From: Ruminococcus sp.
GTDB lineage: Bacteria; Bacillota; Clostridia; Oscillospirales; Ruminococcaceae
Direction of reading: 5' to 3'
NCBI GenBank assembly: GCA_015066745.1
Contig: SVNW01000002.1
Coordinates: forward strand, 24,182-88,181
DNA: 64,000 nucleotides
Position 1 is the first letter of the stretch, and every line of letters starts with the position of its first letter. Below the pieces are notes generated by a model. That model saw nothing but the letters and a program-made list of their open reading frames with translations, was not told where the DNA came from and searched no databases. Positions 53,631 through 63,705 of this stretch are shown here, piece by piece. Made by a program: the position numbers and the translations under genes.

Positions 53631-54236
53631 ATGTTAAAGAAAAAAGAAAAAACAACGAAAAAAGAAAAACTTACATTCAAATCATTCATGAAAGATTTTA
53701 TCAGCTGTGCGCTTACTTTTTCGGTTACTATGGCAGCATACCACTTTACATTTACTCATCTTTTACAGAAATCCGTTGTTGAAGGCTCATCTATGGAACC
53801 TACTCTGTATGAAAATGACACACTTATTTCAACAAAAATATTTGACACTGAACAGGGTGATATTGTTATCATTAAAAGTGAAAAACTCGGAAAAGATATA
53901 GTAAAAAGAGTTATCGCACTTGAAGGGCAGACAGTTGATATTGACTTTGACGAAGGCATTGTTTATGTTGACGGAGAACCGCTCAACGAACAGCTCTACA
54001 ACGAAGGCGAAGAACTTCATGCTGATTATTTTGTAAACACTCTTACTACCAACAATCAAAATTCGGCTGCACAATATCCTATGGTCGTTCCCGAAGGTTA
54101 TATATTTGTTCTCGGTGATAACAGAAACGCTTCTCTCGACAGCAAATCAAATCAGCTTGGATTTGTACCCGTAGATGAAATAACTTCAGAAGTTGTAGTA
54201 AGAACACACCCGATAAACGATATGAAATTGTTCTGA
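53631..54236 (+). CDS. lepB: Signal peptidase I
   Basis: 201 aa. One N-terminal membrane segment (about 27-47) after a very basic tail, catalytic Ser in GSSMEPTLYENDTL, catalytic Lys in DIVKRVIALEG, and box E GDNRNASLDSK. It removes signal peptides outside the membrane. Start ATG with AGAAAGGA upstream. Confidence 0.95.
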   Translation: MLKKKEKTTKKEKLTFKSFMKDFISCALTFSVTMAAYHFTFTHLLQKSVVEGSSMEPTLYENDTLISTKIFDTEQGDIVIIKSEKLGKDIVKRVIALEGQTVDIDFDEGIVYVDGEPLNEQLYNEGEELHADYFVNTLTTNNQNSAAQYPMVVPEGYIFVLGDNRNASLDSKSNQLGFVPVDEITSEVVVRTHPINDMKLF

Positions 54237-54255
54237 TTATATTTTTGATTACATA

Positions 54256-54299
54256 AAAAAACTTGTATGGTGATAAACAAAACACTATACAAGTTTTTT
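54256..54299 (+). terminator. Terminator of the ispE-signal peptidase operon
   Basis: Perfect 13-bp stem (54256-54268 with 54287-54299) ending in a T-run; convergent with surE, bidirectional. Confidence 0.9.
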
Positions 54300-54351
54300 A
54301 TTTTTTAAAATCAATTCATACCTATAAGTACTGAAAACTTTAATACAACCC

Positions 54352-55065
54352 TCATTCAAGATTCTTTATAGTACCTATTGAAATATATTTGTCAAACAAT
54401 GCCTTTAAATCAGAACCTTCTTCTGCGTTTTCGCAGTATTCGCCTTCTACCATATACTCTTTTGTACCGTCGGCAAGTTCTTTGCAGTTATAATGGTCTT
54501 TGAAAATAAATCCTTTTGAAACAAATCTGTTTCTTAAAATCCCCTTAAATTCCTTCGGGTCGCAAGTCGGAAAATTTACGTTCAGGATCTTATCTGTTCC
54601 AAGTTCCATGTTCATAACTTCGCTTAATACTTCGTCAAGATACATCTGAGTTATTATATAACCGTCATTTGTTCCTTCTGAAAAAGCAATAGAAGGTATT
54701 CCCTGAAATATAGCTTCCATAGCAGCTCCTATAGTACCTGAATACATTACATCACTTCCGGCATTGTATCCGAAATTTATTCCGGAAAGTACTATGTCAG
54801 GCTTCTGAGGGAGAATATTCAATACTCCTACCCTTACACAATCGGCAGGAGAACCCGATACTGCAAATGCTCTTACTCCGTCAACGGGAAAATCTGCTTT
54901 AGCAACAGTAAATGGCGTGTGAAGGTTTATACTGTGTGACGCTCCGCTTTTCTGAACATCGGGAGCTACCACCCATACTTCGCCGTATTTTTTAACTGAT
55001 TTTGCAAGACGTATAATGCCCGATGCATTTATTCCGTCGTCATTTGTTATCATTATTCTTTTCAT
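54352..55065 (-). CDS. surE: 5'/3'-nucleotidase SurE
   Basis: 237 aa from ATG 55065, which gives the conserved start MKRIMITNDDGINA; a GTG at 55077 gives a longer form. NDDG metal site and SGINFGYNAGSDVMYSGT are typical. Dephosphorylates nucleoside monophosphates and short polyphosphates. Lies nine bases after the hflX stop. Confidence 0.95.
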   Translation of the reverse strand: MKRIMITNDDGINASGIIRLAKSVKKYGEVWVVAPDVQKSGASHSINLHTPFTVAKADFPVDGVRAFAVSGSPADCVRVGVLNILPQKPDIVLSGINFGYNAGSDVMYSGTIGAAMEAIFQGIPSIAFSEGTNDGYIITQMYLDEVLSEVMNMELGTDKILNVNFPTCDPKEFKGILRNRFVSKGFIFKDHYNCKELADGTKEYMVEGEYCENAEEGSDLKALFDKYISIGTIKNLE

Positions 55066-55073
55066 CGTTTTCT

Positions 55074-56318
55074 TCACTTTCCAACTTCATATTCACTGCA
55101 TAATTTCTGTATTTTTATATCAACAAGTGCCTCTAATTTTATTCCTGTGTCGGTATATTCTTCGGTGATTATTTTTCCGTTTTCTCTTATTCTGTTTATA
55201 AGCTGTGTCTGAGCATATGGAATATCAAGATTCATTATCTTTGCAGTTTCAGGCAGATTTTCCGTTACCGCAGTAAGCAATTCATCAAATCCCGTTTTGT
55301 TCTTTGCCGAGATCCTTACAGAACATAGATCATGCGGTATGCATAATTCATCATGAGCTATATCGCATTTGTTAAGCACATAAATATGCGGTATATCCTC
55401 ACAACCCAGTTCAGTGAGAAGCTCACCCGTTACCTTGATTTTCTCAATAGCTGATTCGTCCGAAGAATCTATTATCTCTATAATAAGGTCTGCAGAAGCT
55501 GCTTCTTCAAGTGTAGACTTGAATGCTTCAACAAGACTGTGAGGCAATCGCTGAATAAATCCTACTGTATCTACAAGCATGACACTTCTTCCGTCAGGAA
55601 GCTCTATCGACCTTGATGTAGTATCGAGTGTTGCAAAAAGTTTATTTTCCGCAAGTACTCCGGCATCGGTAAGCGAATTTAACAACGTAGATTTTCCGGC
55701 ATTTGTATATCCGACAATAGCGGCAGTAAGAACACTGTCTTTCTTTCTGCGGATACGCTGTCTTTTTCTGCGTTCCTCAAGTTCTTTTAACTCTTCTTCA
55801 AGCGCCGCAATACGTCTTCTGATATGACGTTTGTCAGTTTCAAGTTTTGTTTCACCCGGACCTCTTGTACCTATACCACCACCGAGTCTTGAAAGTTCAA
55901 CACCCATGCCTGTAAGACGTGGCAGTCTGTATTTCTGAAGCGCAAGTTCAACCTGAAGTTTACCTTCTTTTGTCCTTGCTCTCGATGCAAATATATCTAA
56001 AATAAGCATCGTTCTGTCTATAACACGCACATCAGTTATATTTTCAATATTTCTTATCTGAGTTGCACTAAGTTCATGATCAAATACTATCAGTTCCGCC
56101 TGAAGATTTTCACAAGCATCAGAAAGCTCGTGAAGTCTTCCTGCTCCCATACAGGTTCCAGGATCATAAGCCGGTCTTTTCTGAGTAATAGTTCCTACAA
56201 CTTCGCCATCAGCTGTTTTTGTGAGTTCTTCAAGTTCAAGAAGCGACCGCTCAACATCATATTCACCTGTATCAACAGCTGCCAGTATTACTTTTGTTTT
56301 TGGCTTGCTTTCGTCCAT
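55074..56318 (-). CDS. hflX: Ribosome-associated GTPase HflX
   Basis: 414 aa from ATG 56318 (AGGAGA upstream); a longer open frame to 56381 runs into a terminator hairpin. N-terminal HflX domain (VILAAVDTG, GMGVELSRLGGGIGTRGPGE), coiled linker, G domain with GYTNAGKSTLLN, DTVGFI and NKCD. Binds the large ribosomal subunit and rescues stalled ribosomes. Operon with surE. Confidence 0.95.
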   Translation of the reverse strand: MDESKPKTKVILAAVDTGEYDVERSLLELEELTKTADGEVVGTITQKRPAYDPGTCMGAGRLHELSDACENLQAELIVFDHELSATQIRNIENITDVRVIDRTMLILDIFASRARTKEGKLQVELALQKYRLPRLTGMGVELSRLGGGIGTRGPGETKLETDKRHIRRRIAALEEELKELEERRKRQRIRRKKDSVLTAAIVGYTNAGKSTLLNSLTDAGVLAENKLFATLDTTSRSIELPDGRSVMLVDTVGFIQRLPHSLVEAFKSTLEEAASADLIIEIIDSSDESAIEKIKVTGELLTELGCEDIPHIYVLNKCDIAHDELCIPHDLCSVRISAKNKTGFDELLTAVTENLPETAKIMNLDIPYAQTQLINRIRENGKIITEEYTDTGIKLEALVDIKIQKLCSEYEVGK

Positions 56319-56350
56319 ATTCCATCTCCTAAAAATGTTTATTATATTCA

Positions 56351-56388
56351 AAAACACATGAATCGTAATACCCTGATCCATGTGTTTT
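56351..56388 (-). terminator. Terminator at the end of the purine operon
   Basis: AAAACACATG (56351-56360) with CATGTGTTTT (56379-56388), with A- and T-runs on both sides. Confidence 0.85.
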
Positions 56389-56412
56389 TTTAATTTTTAA
56401 AATACTATAATT

Positions 56413-57048
56413 TCAGTCTTCAAAAAATCCGTCATCTTCATACACCTTTGCTACATCACCGTGACAATCGACATCTATCATTTCACGACTGTGAAATACA
56501 AGTATGAGCGAATACAAAATAATATATGCAAAAGAATTTACCAGAACACTCGCATACACTCTTACACCAAAAACTATAGCAAATGTCCCCAGCATCATGA
56601 GAACCGCAGATATTGTAACAGCTATCTGAATGCATGTTTTATTTGGTTCAAGCTGAAGATATGACATAGCTACGATCGCGGAAAAAACACAATGCCCTAT
56701 TATAAGTATCTTTGATGCCGGTGTATAAAAATCTTCAACATCTATAAGATTGAAGTCACAAATCATTATCACAAACTCGACGACAAAGTAAATCGCCATA
56801 CAAACTTTGAGAAAATGTCTGAATCTTAATTTTACACCGTAACCTACTACCGAAACAAGCATCATTAAAAATCCGCCTACTTCTATCGAATAAGCAATGA
56901 CTTCAACAGGAATCACTATATTTCCGGTTCTGCGATAATAAGCATAATAGATCATAGTAACAATAATAAATATTACAAACATAATATTTGCGATAAGACC
57001 TATTTTGGTGTAGCCTCTGAAACTATTTATTTTATTGAACTTTTCCAT
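56413..57048 (-). CDS. Multi-pass membrane protein, function unknown
   Basis: 211 aa with about six membrane helices (near 17-40, 47-70, 76-98, 110-127, 137-157, 165-190) and a short acidic C-terminal tail. No known family recognised. GGAGGTG upstream; 21 bases after purD, so the last gene of the purine operon by position. Confidence 0.8.
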   Translation of the reverse strand: MEKFNKINSFRGYTKIGLIANIMFVIFIIVTMIYYAYYRRTGNIVIPVEVIAYSIEVGGFLMMLVSVVGYGVKLRFRHFLKVCMAIYFVVEFVIMICDFNLIDVEDFYTPASKILIIGHCVFSAIVAMSYLQLEPNKTCIQIAVTISAVLMMLGTFAIVFGVRVYASVLVNSFAYIILYSLILVFHSREMIDVDCHGDVAKVYEDDGFFED

Positions 57049-57069
57049 CTGACACCTCCGGCAAGAGCC

Positions 57070-58356
57070 TTATTTGTCAGAAGCCATAAGTGCCTTTGCT
57101 CCGATATCATTACGATAGTGATGATTTTTAAAGTTTATTTTCTTAACACAGCTGTAAGACTGATCAAGTGCTTCCTTCAATGTATTTCCTGTAGCTGTAA
57201 CGTTAAGTACTCTGCCTCCTGCTGTAAGGAATTTTTCATTTTCATACTTTGTACCTGCATGATATACAAATGCACCTTCAACCTGACCCTTATCATCAAG
57301 ACCGTTTATTTCAAGACCTGTTTCATACTGCTTAGGATAACCACCACTTGCCATAACAACACATGCGGCAGACTGATTTTTCCACTTCATTTCAACTTCA
57401 TCAAGTTTGTCATTATAGATCGCAAGCATGATATCAACTATATCTGTATCAAGCAATGGGAGAACTACCTGTGTTTCAGGATCGCCAAAACGACAGTTGT
57501 ATTCTATTACCTTAGCACCGTTTGGTGTAAGCATAAGTCCAAAATAAAGACAGCCTTTGAAAGTTCTGTTTTCTTTGTTCATAGCTTCAACTGTAGGGAT
57601 AAAAATCTTTTCCATACATTCTTTTGCTATTTCTTCTGTATAGTAAGGGTTTGGTGCTATTGTTCCCATACCACCTGTGTTAAGACCTTCATCATTGTCA
57701 AGCGCTCTCTTGTGATCCATTGAAGAAACCATAGGTCTTATTGTTTTTCCGTCTGTAAAACAAAGAACAGAAACTTCAAAACCTGTAAGGAATTCTTCTA
57801 CAACTATCTGTGAACCGCTTGCACCAAAAATCTTGTCTTCCATTATTGATTTTACAGCGTCTTCTGCTTCTTCAAAGTTCTGTGCGATTATAACACCCTT
57901 TCCGAGTGCAAGACCGTCAGCCTTTACTACAGCAGGATACTGATTTCTTTCTTTGAGATATTTTATTGCATCTTCTGCATTTGTAAATACTTCATATGCA
58001 GCGGTAGGGATATTGTACTTCTTCATAAGATCTTTTGAAAATACTTTACTTCCCTCTATTATTGCAGCAGCCTTATTTGGGCCGAACGTTGCAAATCCTT
58101 CTTTATTAAGCACATCTACCATTCCAAGTACAAGCGGATCGTCAGGTGCAACTACGACCAGATCAGCGCTTACTTTTTTTGCTACTGCCAATACTCCGTC
58201 AATATCAGTTGCTTTTACATCACTGATGCATTCTGCATATCTTGATATACCGCCGTTTCCCGGTACACAGTATATCTTATCAGCTTTTTTGCTTTCATGT
58301 ATTTTCATTACGAGAGCGTGTTCACGTCCGCCACCGCCAACTACTAAAATATTCAT
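57070..58356 (-). CDS. purD: Phosphoribosylamine-glycine ligase
   Basis: 428 aa from ATG 58356 (CAGGAGGA upstream). MNILVVGGGGREHAL, ATP-grasp core, TGGMGTIAPNPYY and EYNCRFGDPETQ. Joins phosphoribosylamine and glycine (second step of de novo purine synthesis). Confidence 0.97.
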   Translation of the reverse strand: MNILVVGGGGREHALVMKIHESKKADKIYCVPGNGGISRYAECISDVKATDIDGVLAVAKKVSADLVVVAPDDPLVLGMVDVLNKEGFATFGPNKAAAIIEGSKVFSKDLMKKYNIPTAAYEVFTNAEDAIKYLKERNQYPAVVKADGLALGKGVIIAQNFEEAEDAVKSIMEDKIFGASGSQIVVEEFLTGFEVSVLCFTDGKTIRPMVSSMDHKRALDNDEGLNTGGMGTIAPNPYYTEEIAKECMEKIFIPTVEAMNKENRTFKGCLYFGLMLTPNGAKVIEYNCRFGDPETQVVLPLLDTDIVDIMLAIYNDKLDEVEMKWKNQSAACVVMASGGYPKQYETGLEINGLDDKGQVEGAFVYHAGTKYENEKFLTAGGRVLNVTATGNTLKEALDQSYSCVKKINFKNHHYRNDIGAKALMASDK

Positions 58357-58462
58357 ATAAAATATCCTCCTGTTTTTCATTACTAACAAATATATCGCAA
58401 ATGCAAAATATGAGTTTCACTTATCCGCATCTGCGATATATCAATAATTTATTAATTTATTA

Positions 58463-59644
58463 TCAGTGATGGAAAAGTCTTATTCCTGTAAATGCCATTG
58501 CAATATTGTACTTGTTGCAAGTTTCAATAACATTGTCATCTCTGATAGAACCGCCAGGCTGAGCAATATATTCTACACCGCTCTTCTTAGCTCTTTCGAT
58601 GTTATCGCCAAATGGGAAGAATGCGTCTGAACCGAGAGAAACGTCCTTGTTCTTTGCAAGCCATTCCTTCTGCTGTTCTTTTGTGAATACTTCCGGCTTT
58701 TCGGCAAATATATTCTGCCATACGCCATCTGCAAGAACGTCCATATATTCGTCGGAAATATATACGTCTATTGCATTGTCTCTGTCAGCACGTCTGATAT
58801 TTTCAACAAATTTAAGACCAAGTACCTGTGGAGCCTGTCTTAACCACCATATATCAGCCTTGTTACCTGCAAGTCTTGTGCAGTGGATTCTTGACTGCTG
58901 TCCTGCACCGATACCGATAGCCTGTCCGTCCTTTACGTAGCAAACAGAATTTGACTGAGTATACTTGAGTGTGATAAGAGAAATGAGAAGATCTCTCTTC
59001 TTGTCATCAGGGATTTCCTTGTTGTCTGTAACAACATTTGCAAGCATATCGTTATTGATAAGGAGATTGTTTCTTCCCTGTTCAAATGTAACACCGTAAA
59101 CCTGCTTGCGTTCGATTTCCATAGGAACATAATCAGCATTTATCTTGATGATGTTATAAGTACCTTTTCTCTTTGATTTAAGAATTTCAAGAGCTTCATC
59201 AGTATAACCAGGAGCAATGATACCATCTGAAACTTCACGCTGGATCATCTTTGCTGTAACAGCATCACATGTATCTGAAAGTGCAATGAAGTCACCGTAT
59301 GATGACATTCTGTCAGCGCCTCTTGCTCTTGCATATGCACAAGCCATAGGTGAAAGTTCACCGAGGTCATCAACAAAATAAATTTTCTTGAGTGTGTCTG
59401 AGAGCGGTACGCCTACAGCGGCACCTGCAGGTGAAACGTGCTTGAATGAAGTAGCGGCACAAAGACCTGTAGCAGCTTTGAGTTCCTTAACAAGCTGCCA
59501 GCCGTTGAATGCGTCAAGAAGATTTATATATCCCGGATTTCCGTTAAGTATTTCTATTGGTAAATCAGAACCGTCTTCAACAAAGATTCTTGAAGGTTTC
59601 TGATTAGGGTTACAGCCGTATTTTAATGAAAGTTCCTTAGCCAT
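58463..59644 (-). CDS. AICAR transformylase (stand-alone, PurH C-terminal domain equivalent)
   Basis: 393 aa. Corresponds only to the AICAR formyltransferase part of PurH: LKYGCNPNQKP start, TSFKHVSPAGAAVG with the catalytic Lys-His pair, GAGQQSRIH, SDAFFPFGDNIE and YIAQPGGSIRDD. It lacks the MGS-like IMP cyclohydrolase half; that activity is supplied by the next gene upstream. Adds formyl to AICAR. Confidence 0.93.
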   Translation of the reverse strand: MAKELSLKYGCNPNQKPSRIFVEDGSDLPIEILNGNPGYINLLDAFNGWQLVKELKAATGLCAATSFKHVSPAGAAVGVPLSDTLKKIYFVDDLGELSPMACAYARARGADRMSSYGDFIALSDTCDAVTAKMIQREVSDGIIAPGYTDEALEILKSKRKGTYNIIKINADYVPMEIERKQVYGVTFEQGRNNLLINNDMLANVVTDNKEIPDDKKRDLLISLITLKYTQSNSVCYVKDGQAIGIGAGQQSRIHCTRLAGNKADIWWLRQAPQVLGLKFVENIRRADRDNAIDVYISDEYMDVLADGVWQNIFAEKPEVFTKEQQKEWLAKNKDVSLGSDAFFPFGDNIERAKKSGVEYIAQPGGSIRDDNVIETCNKYNIAMAFTGIRLFHH

Positions 59645-59662
59645 GATTACATCCCTTTCTGA

Positions 59663-60379
59663 TTATTTATTTTTGTTTTCAATTATTGTTGTAGTCTTGC
59701 CTGTTTCAAGTTCAATGTATCTTACAAAGAGAGATACTTTATTTTCTTCGTTAAGGCTGTTCCAGAGTATATCCTTGAACTCGTTTATATCATTTGGTAT
59801 GGATATGAGTTTTGGTTCGCCTTCAAAACTAGGAAGTGGATTTCCGTCACACTTGTATGTGTGAATAAAATGACCTTCACCGTTTATAGGATTTTTGTAT
59901 GAGAAAGTATATCTCTGACATGAATCAGGATTTCCGTTTGCACTCTTGAGTATAGAAAGTGCATAGTTGAAGGACTTGTCTTCTTCATGCTTGATGATAC
60001 CGCTGATTCTTGGTGTATAGTTAGGAGCATCAGGTTCAAATTCTCTGAGTCTGAGTGACTGTTCAAAAGTCATCTGATTGTTCATCTGCTCATATATAGT
60101 ATCTGTCTGATCACCGTTTGTAACTATAGTCTTATTTCCAAGTACGCGAACAGGAGCGTATATTATAAGGCTTGGATCTGTAAGCTTTGAAGGATCGAAA
60201 GCTTCTGTTCTGATACCTTCACCCTCTGTTACGAATACTCTGTTACGGCTGTTTTCGCTTCTTCCCATGATAAAATAAGCTGTTACAGCATTTTTACCGT
60301 CTGCTGATTTGCCTATTATGATACCACGACCCGGATAAGCATTTTCTTTAAGTTCTTTTTCTATAGATAACATTTCCAT
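59663..60379 (-). CDS. purO: IMP cyclohydrolase, PurO type
   Basis: 238 aa. Matches the archaeal-type PurO family (YPGRGIIIGKSADGK, AYFIMGRSENSRNR), unrelated to the PurH N-terminus. Closes FAICAR to IMP, the last step of the pathway. It lies 18 bases before the stand-alone AICAR transformylase, so the two replace PurH. Confidence 0.88.
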   Translation of the reverse strand: MEMLSIEKELKENAYPGRGIIIGKSADGKNAVTAYFIMGRSENSRNRVFVTEGEGIRTEAFDPSKLTDPSLIIYAPVRVLGNKTIVTNGDQTDTIYEQMNNQMTFEQSLRLREFEPDAPNYTPRISGIIKHEEDKSFNYALSILKSANGNPDSCQRYTFSYKNPINGEGHFIHTYKCDGNPLPSFEGEPKLISIPNDINEFKDILWNSLNEENKVSLFVRYIELETGKTTTIIENKNK

Positions 60380-60393
60380 GATTATATCCTCAC

Positions 60394-61020
60394 TTATTCT
60401 GAAATATATGCTCTGCCATCAGAAACAACAACTTTATCCTGGCAAAGTAATGAAACTGCTTTTGGAAGTATGATCCACTCTGCTTCTTCCATAACTCTTT
60501 TCTGAAGTATCTCAGGTGTATCACCATTCTTTACTTCAACTGCTTTCTGTAATATTATAGGTCCTCCGTCGCAGACAGCTGTAACGAAGTGTACTGTTGC
60601 ACCGGTAACTTTTACACCTTTTGCAAGAGCTTCTTCATGAACTCTGAGACCATAATATCCTTTTCCGCAGAAAGATGGTATAAGAGATGGATGTACATTG
60701 ACCATCTTGTTTGGATAAGCATTACATACACTGTCATCAAGAATAGTCATAAAACCTGCATACACAACTACATCTGCCTTTTCTTCGTTAAGCGCTTCGA
60801 GAACTGCCTTACTGTATGCAGCAACATCATCATACTCTTTACGACATATCACTCTTGACGGAATATTGTGATTTTTAGCACGTTCAAGAGCGTAGGCATC
60901 AGGCTTTGACGATATTACACAGGTGATTTTTCCGCCTTGTATATCGCCTCTTTCCTGTGCATCTATAAGAGCCTGAAAATTAGTTCCTCCGCCTGAAACA
61001 AGAACAACTATATTTTTCAT
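60394..61020 (-). CDS. purN: Phosphoribosylglycinamide formyltransferase
   Basis: 208 aa, 10-formyl-THF type. VLVSGGGTNFQALIDA start, catalytic Asn-His-Asp seen in NVHPSLIPSF and VTAVCDGGPI. Third step of purine synthesis. Confidence 0.96.
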   Translation of the reverse strand: MKNIVVLVSGGGTNFQALIDAQERGDIQGGKITCVISSKPDAYALERAKNHNIPSRVICRKEYDDVAAYSKAVLEALNEEKADVVVYAGFMTILDDSVCNAYPNKMVNVHPSLIPSFCGKGYYGLRVHEEALAKGVKVTGATVHFVTAVCDGGPIILQKAVEVKNGDTPEILQKRVMEEAEWIILPKAVSLLCQDKVVVSDGRAYISE

Positions 61021-61034
61021 ATTTTCCTCCGCTC

Positions 61035-62069
61035 TTACTTGATTATAACGCCTTCATCGCCGTTTACAAGTTCACCGAGTATGTATGCATCTTCACCGGC
61101 AGCCTTGAGAGTTTCAAGTGCCTTGTCTGCGTCAAGCTTGTCAACTACAACGATCATACCTACACCCATGTTGAATGTATTGAACATATCTCTTTCCGGT
61201 ATTTTTCCTGTCTTTGCTATAAGATCAAATATAGGCAGAACGTCTATAGCAGCTCTGTCAACAGATGCTGTTATTCCACTTGGAAGCGATCTTGGAATAT
61301 TTTCGTAGAAACCGCCACCTGTAATATGTGAAATAGATTTTACCTGTACATTTTTAAGAAGTTCAGTAATAGCACGTACATAAATTTTTGTAGGTGTGAG
61401 AAGTGTTTCACCAAGTGTTGCTCCGAGGTCACCAAAATGACGTGCAAGATTCTGTTCATTTACAGTAAATACTTTTCTTACAAGTGAAAAACCATTTGAA
61501 TGAACACCGCTTGATTTAAGAGCGATCATTACATCGCCTGCTTTTTGTGTATCATTTTTTATGATCTTATCCTTATCAACAACACCAACTGAGAAACCTG
61601 CAAGATCATATTCGTCAACAGGATAAAATCCAGGCATTTCAGCTGTTTCGCCACCGATAAGAGCACAGTTTGACTGTACGCAGCCTTCAGCTACACCTGA
61701 AACGATCTGAGCTACCTTTTCAGGATAGTTCTTTCCTACTGCAATATAGTCAAGGAAGAAAAGTGGCTTTGCTCCGCAACATATAATGTCGTTTACGCAC
61801 ATAGCAACACAGTCAATACCTACTGTATCATGCTTGTCCATAAGAAATGCTATCTTGAGCTTTGTACCTACACCATCTGTACCTGAAACAAGAACCGGCT
61901 TCTGAATGCCTGTCATATCAAGTTCAAAAAGTCCACCAAATCCGCCAAGACCTGAAAGAACGCCACTTGTCATTGTTCTTGCAACATGTGACTTCATAAG
62001 TTCTACTGCTTTGTAGCCTGCTGTAACGTCAACGCCGGCTTCCTTATAGCTTTCTGAAAAACTCTTCAT
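61035..62069 (-). CDS. purM: Phosphoribosylformylglycinamidine cyclo-ligase
   Basis: 344 aa. [15 protein letters not shown] start, [27 protein letters not shown] and [13 protein letters not shown]. Forms AIR from FGAM (fifth step). Confidence 0.97.
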   Translation of the reverse strand: MKSFSESYKEAGVDVTAGYKAVELMKSHVARTMTSGVLSGLGGFGGLFELDMTGIQKPVLVSGTDGVGTKLKIAFLMDKHDTVGIDCVAMCVNDIICCGAKPLFFLDYIAVGKNYPEKVAQIVSGVAEGCVQSNCALIGGETAEMPGFYPVDEYDLAGFSVGVVDKDKIIKNDTQKAGDVMIALKSSGVHSNGFSLVRKVFTVNEQNLARHFGDLGATLGETLLTPTKIYVRAITELLKNVQVKSISHITGGGFYENIPRSLPSGITASVDRAAIDVLPIFDLIAKTGKIPERDMFNTFNMGVGMIVVVDKLDADKALETLKAAGEDAYILGELVNGDEGVIIK

Positions 62070-62141
62070 TAGTAAATTCCTCCGTTATAGGTTCATCAAT
62101 CTTTCGTGATGATTTTTCCCTATATATATTTTTATTTTAAA

Positions 62142-63563
62142 TTATTTACTTCCGTCCCAACAGTAACTGCAAAGGTTACACTGCGGAAGACCTATTGCTT
62201 CTACTGTACCTTCCAGAGACTGATATTCGAGAGATGACAATTTTAAACGTGTGCATATCTCATTTCTGAGACGTTTTCCTCTTTCGGTATTTGTATCGCT
62301 GTACTCTCTGAGATATTTTACGCCTTCTTCGCCTTCAAACTCATCAATGATTTTTCTTGCAATAAGATCAAGCTCTGATGTGCTTCTTGAGAAGTTGAGA
62401 TATCTGCAACCGTACATTATAGGAGGACACGCTGAACGCATATGTACTTCCTTTGCGCCGTGTTCATAAAGGAATTCTACAGTCTCACGCAACTGTGTTC
62501 CTCTTACTATACTGTCATCTATAAACATAAGTTTTTTGCCTTCGATAAGTTCGTGAACAGGTATGAGTTTCATCTTTGCTACCTGGTTTCTTATCTTCTG
62601 AGACTGTGGCATAAAACTTCTCGGCCATGTAGGTGTATACTTTATAAAAGGTCTTGCAAACGGGATACCGCTTCTGTTTGCGTATCCTATAGCATGCGGA
62701 ATACCTGAATCCGGAATACCACATATATAATCAACATCAGGAAGAGTTCCGTTTTTCATATCAAACTCTGCCATGAGTTCACCGTTGCGTGTTCTCATTG
62801 TTTCAACTGTTACACCTTCATATACGGAGTTCGGATATCCGTAATATGTCCAGAGGAACGAACAGATCTTCATGTCACTCTGACGCTCTGAAAGTATCTC
62901 ATAACCATCGTTAGTGATATTTACAATTTCACCCGGACCTAATTCATAGCAGGTCTCATATCCGAGTTTCTGATAAGCAAAGGATTCAAAAGAAGTACAA
63001 TATCCGTCATCTCTTTTTCCGATAAGGATAGGAAGTCTTCCTCTCTTATCCCTTGCGGCAATTATGCTGTCTTTTGTAAGGATAAGAAGTGAAAGTGTAC
63101 CGTCAACTTTCTCCTGAGCATATTTTATTCCTTCAACAAATGAATCTTTCTGAGCGATAAGCGCACCTACAAGATCACTTGTATTTATGCTTCCGCTACT
63201 CATAGTCTCAAAACTGGCACATCCATTTGCAAGAAGTTCATCTTCAAGTGTCTGAGCGTTATTTATTATTCCTATTGTGCATACAGCGTAAAGACCAAGC
63301 TTTGAACGAACCATTATAGGCTGAGGATCTGAATCGCTTATACAGCCGATACAAAGTCCGCCTTCCATAGTTTCAATATCCTTTTCAAACTTAGTTCTGA
63401 AAGGAGAGTTCTCAATGCTGTGAATGCTTCTCTGAAAACCTTTAGCTTCAGAAAAAGCGATCATACCACCTCTTCTTGTACCGAGGTGTGAATGATAATC
63501 CGTACCAAAAAAAACATCATCAATACAGTCATTTTTTGAAGCTGCACCAAAAAATCCACCCAT
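62142..63563 (-). CDS. PurF-like amidophosphoribosyltransferase lacking the N-terminal nucleophile Cys
   Basis: 473 aa from ATG 63563. The PRPP-binding motif FIDDSIVRGTQ and the phosphoribosyltransferase fold are intact, and a C-terminal Cys cluster (QCNLCSYC) is present. But the protein begins MGGFFGAASK where true PurF has CG(I/V)FG after processing: the Cys1 nucleophile that takes ammonia from glutamine is Gly. Glutamine-dependent activity is therefore not expected. It may be ammonia-dependent or regulatory; a canonical PurF should exist elsewhere. Confidence 0.88.
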   Translation of the reverse strand: MGGFFGAASKNDCIDDVFFGTDYHSHLGTRRGGMIAFSEAKGFQRSIHSIENSPFRTKFEKDIETMEGGLCIGCISDSDPQPIMVRSKLGLYAVCTIGIINNAQTLEDELLANGCASFETMSSGSINTSDLVGALIAQKDSFVEGIKYAQEKVDGTLSLLILTKDSIIAARDKRGRLPILIGKRDDGYCTSFESFAYQKLGYETCYELGPGEIVNITNDGYEILSERQSDMKICSFLWTYYGYPNSVYEGVTVETMRTRNGELMAEFDMKNGTLPDVDYICGIPDSGIPHAIGYANRSGIPFARPFIKYTPTWPRSFMPQSQKIRNQVAKMKLIPVHELIEGKKLMFIDDSIVRGTQLRETVEFLYEHGAKEVHMRSACPPIMYGCRYLNFSRSTSELDLIARKIIDEFEGEEGVKYLREYSDTNTERGKRLRNEICTRLKLSSLEYQSLEGTVEAIGLPQCNLCSYCWDGSK

Positions 63564-63705
63564 ATGTTTATTCACCCATAATTCTTTTTATTATTTCATG
63601 ATAATTATTCATAATAATACAATATTCTCCGTCCGATACGAAAATTATTCTTATGAATTTTTTTATGATATATCTGTAAAGTTAATTTCGGATTTATTTC
63701 AAAAA

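Noticed and set aside
56319-56381. Longer start of HflX
   Set aside because: The extension runs into the terminator hairpin at 56351-56388.
57118-57723. 201-codon plus-strand frame inside purD
   Set aside because: It is the antisense shadow of purD, with Cys/Tyr-rich composition and no ribosome binding site.
63564-63705. Purine riboswitch before the PurF-like gene
   Set aside because: The 142-base gap shows no purine-aptamer core; any riboswitch would lie before purE, outside the window.
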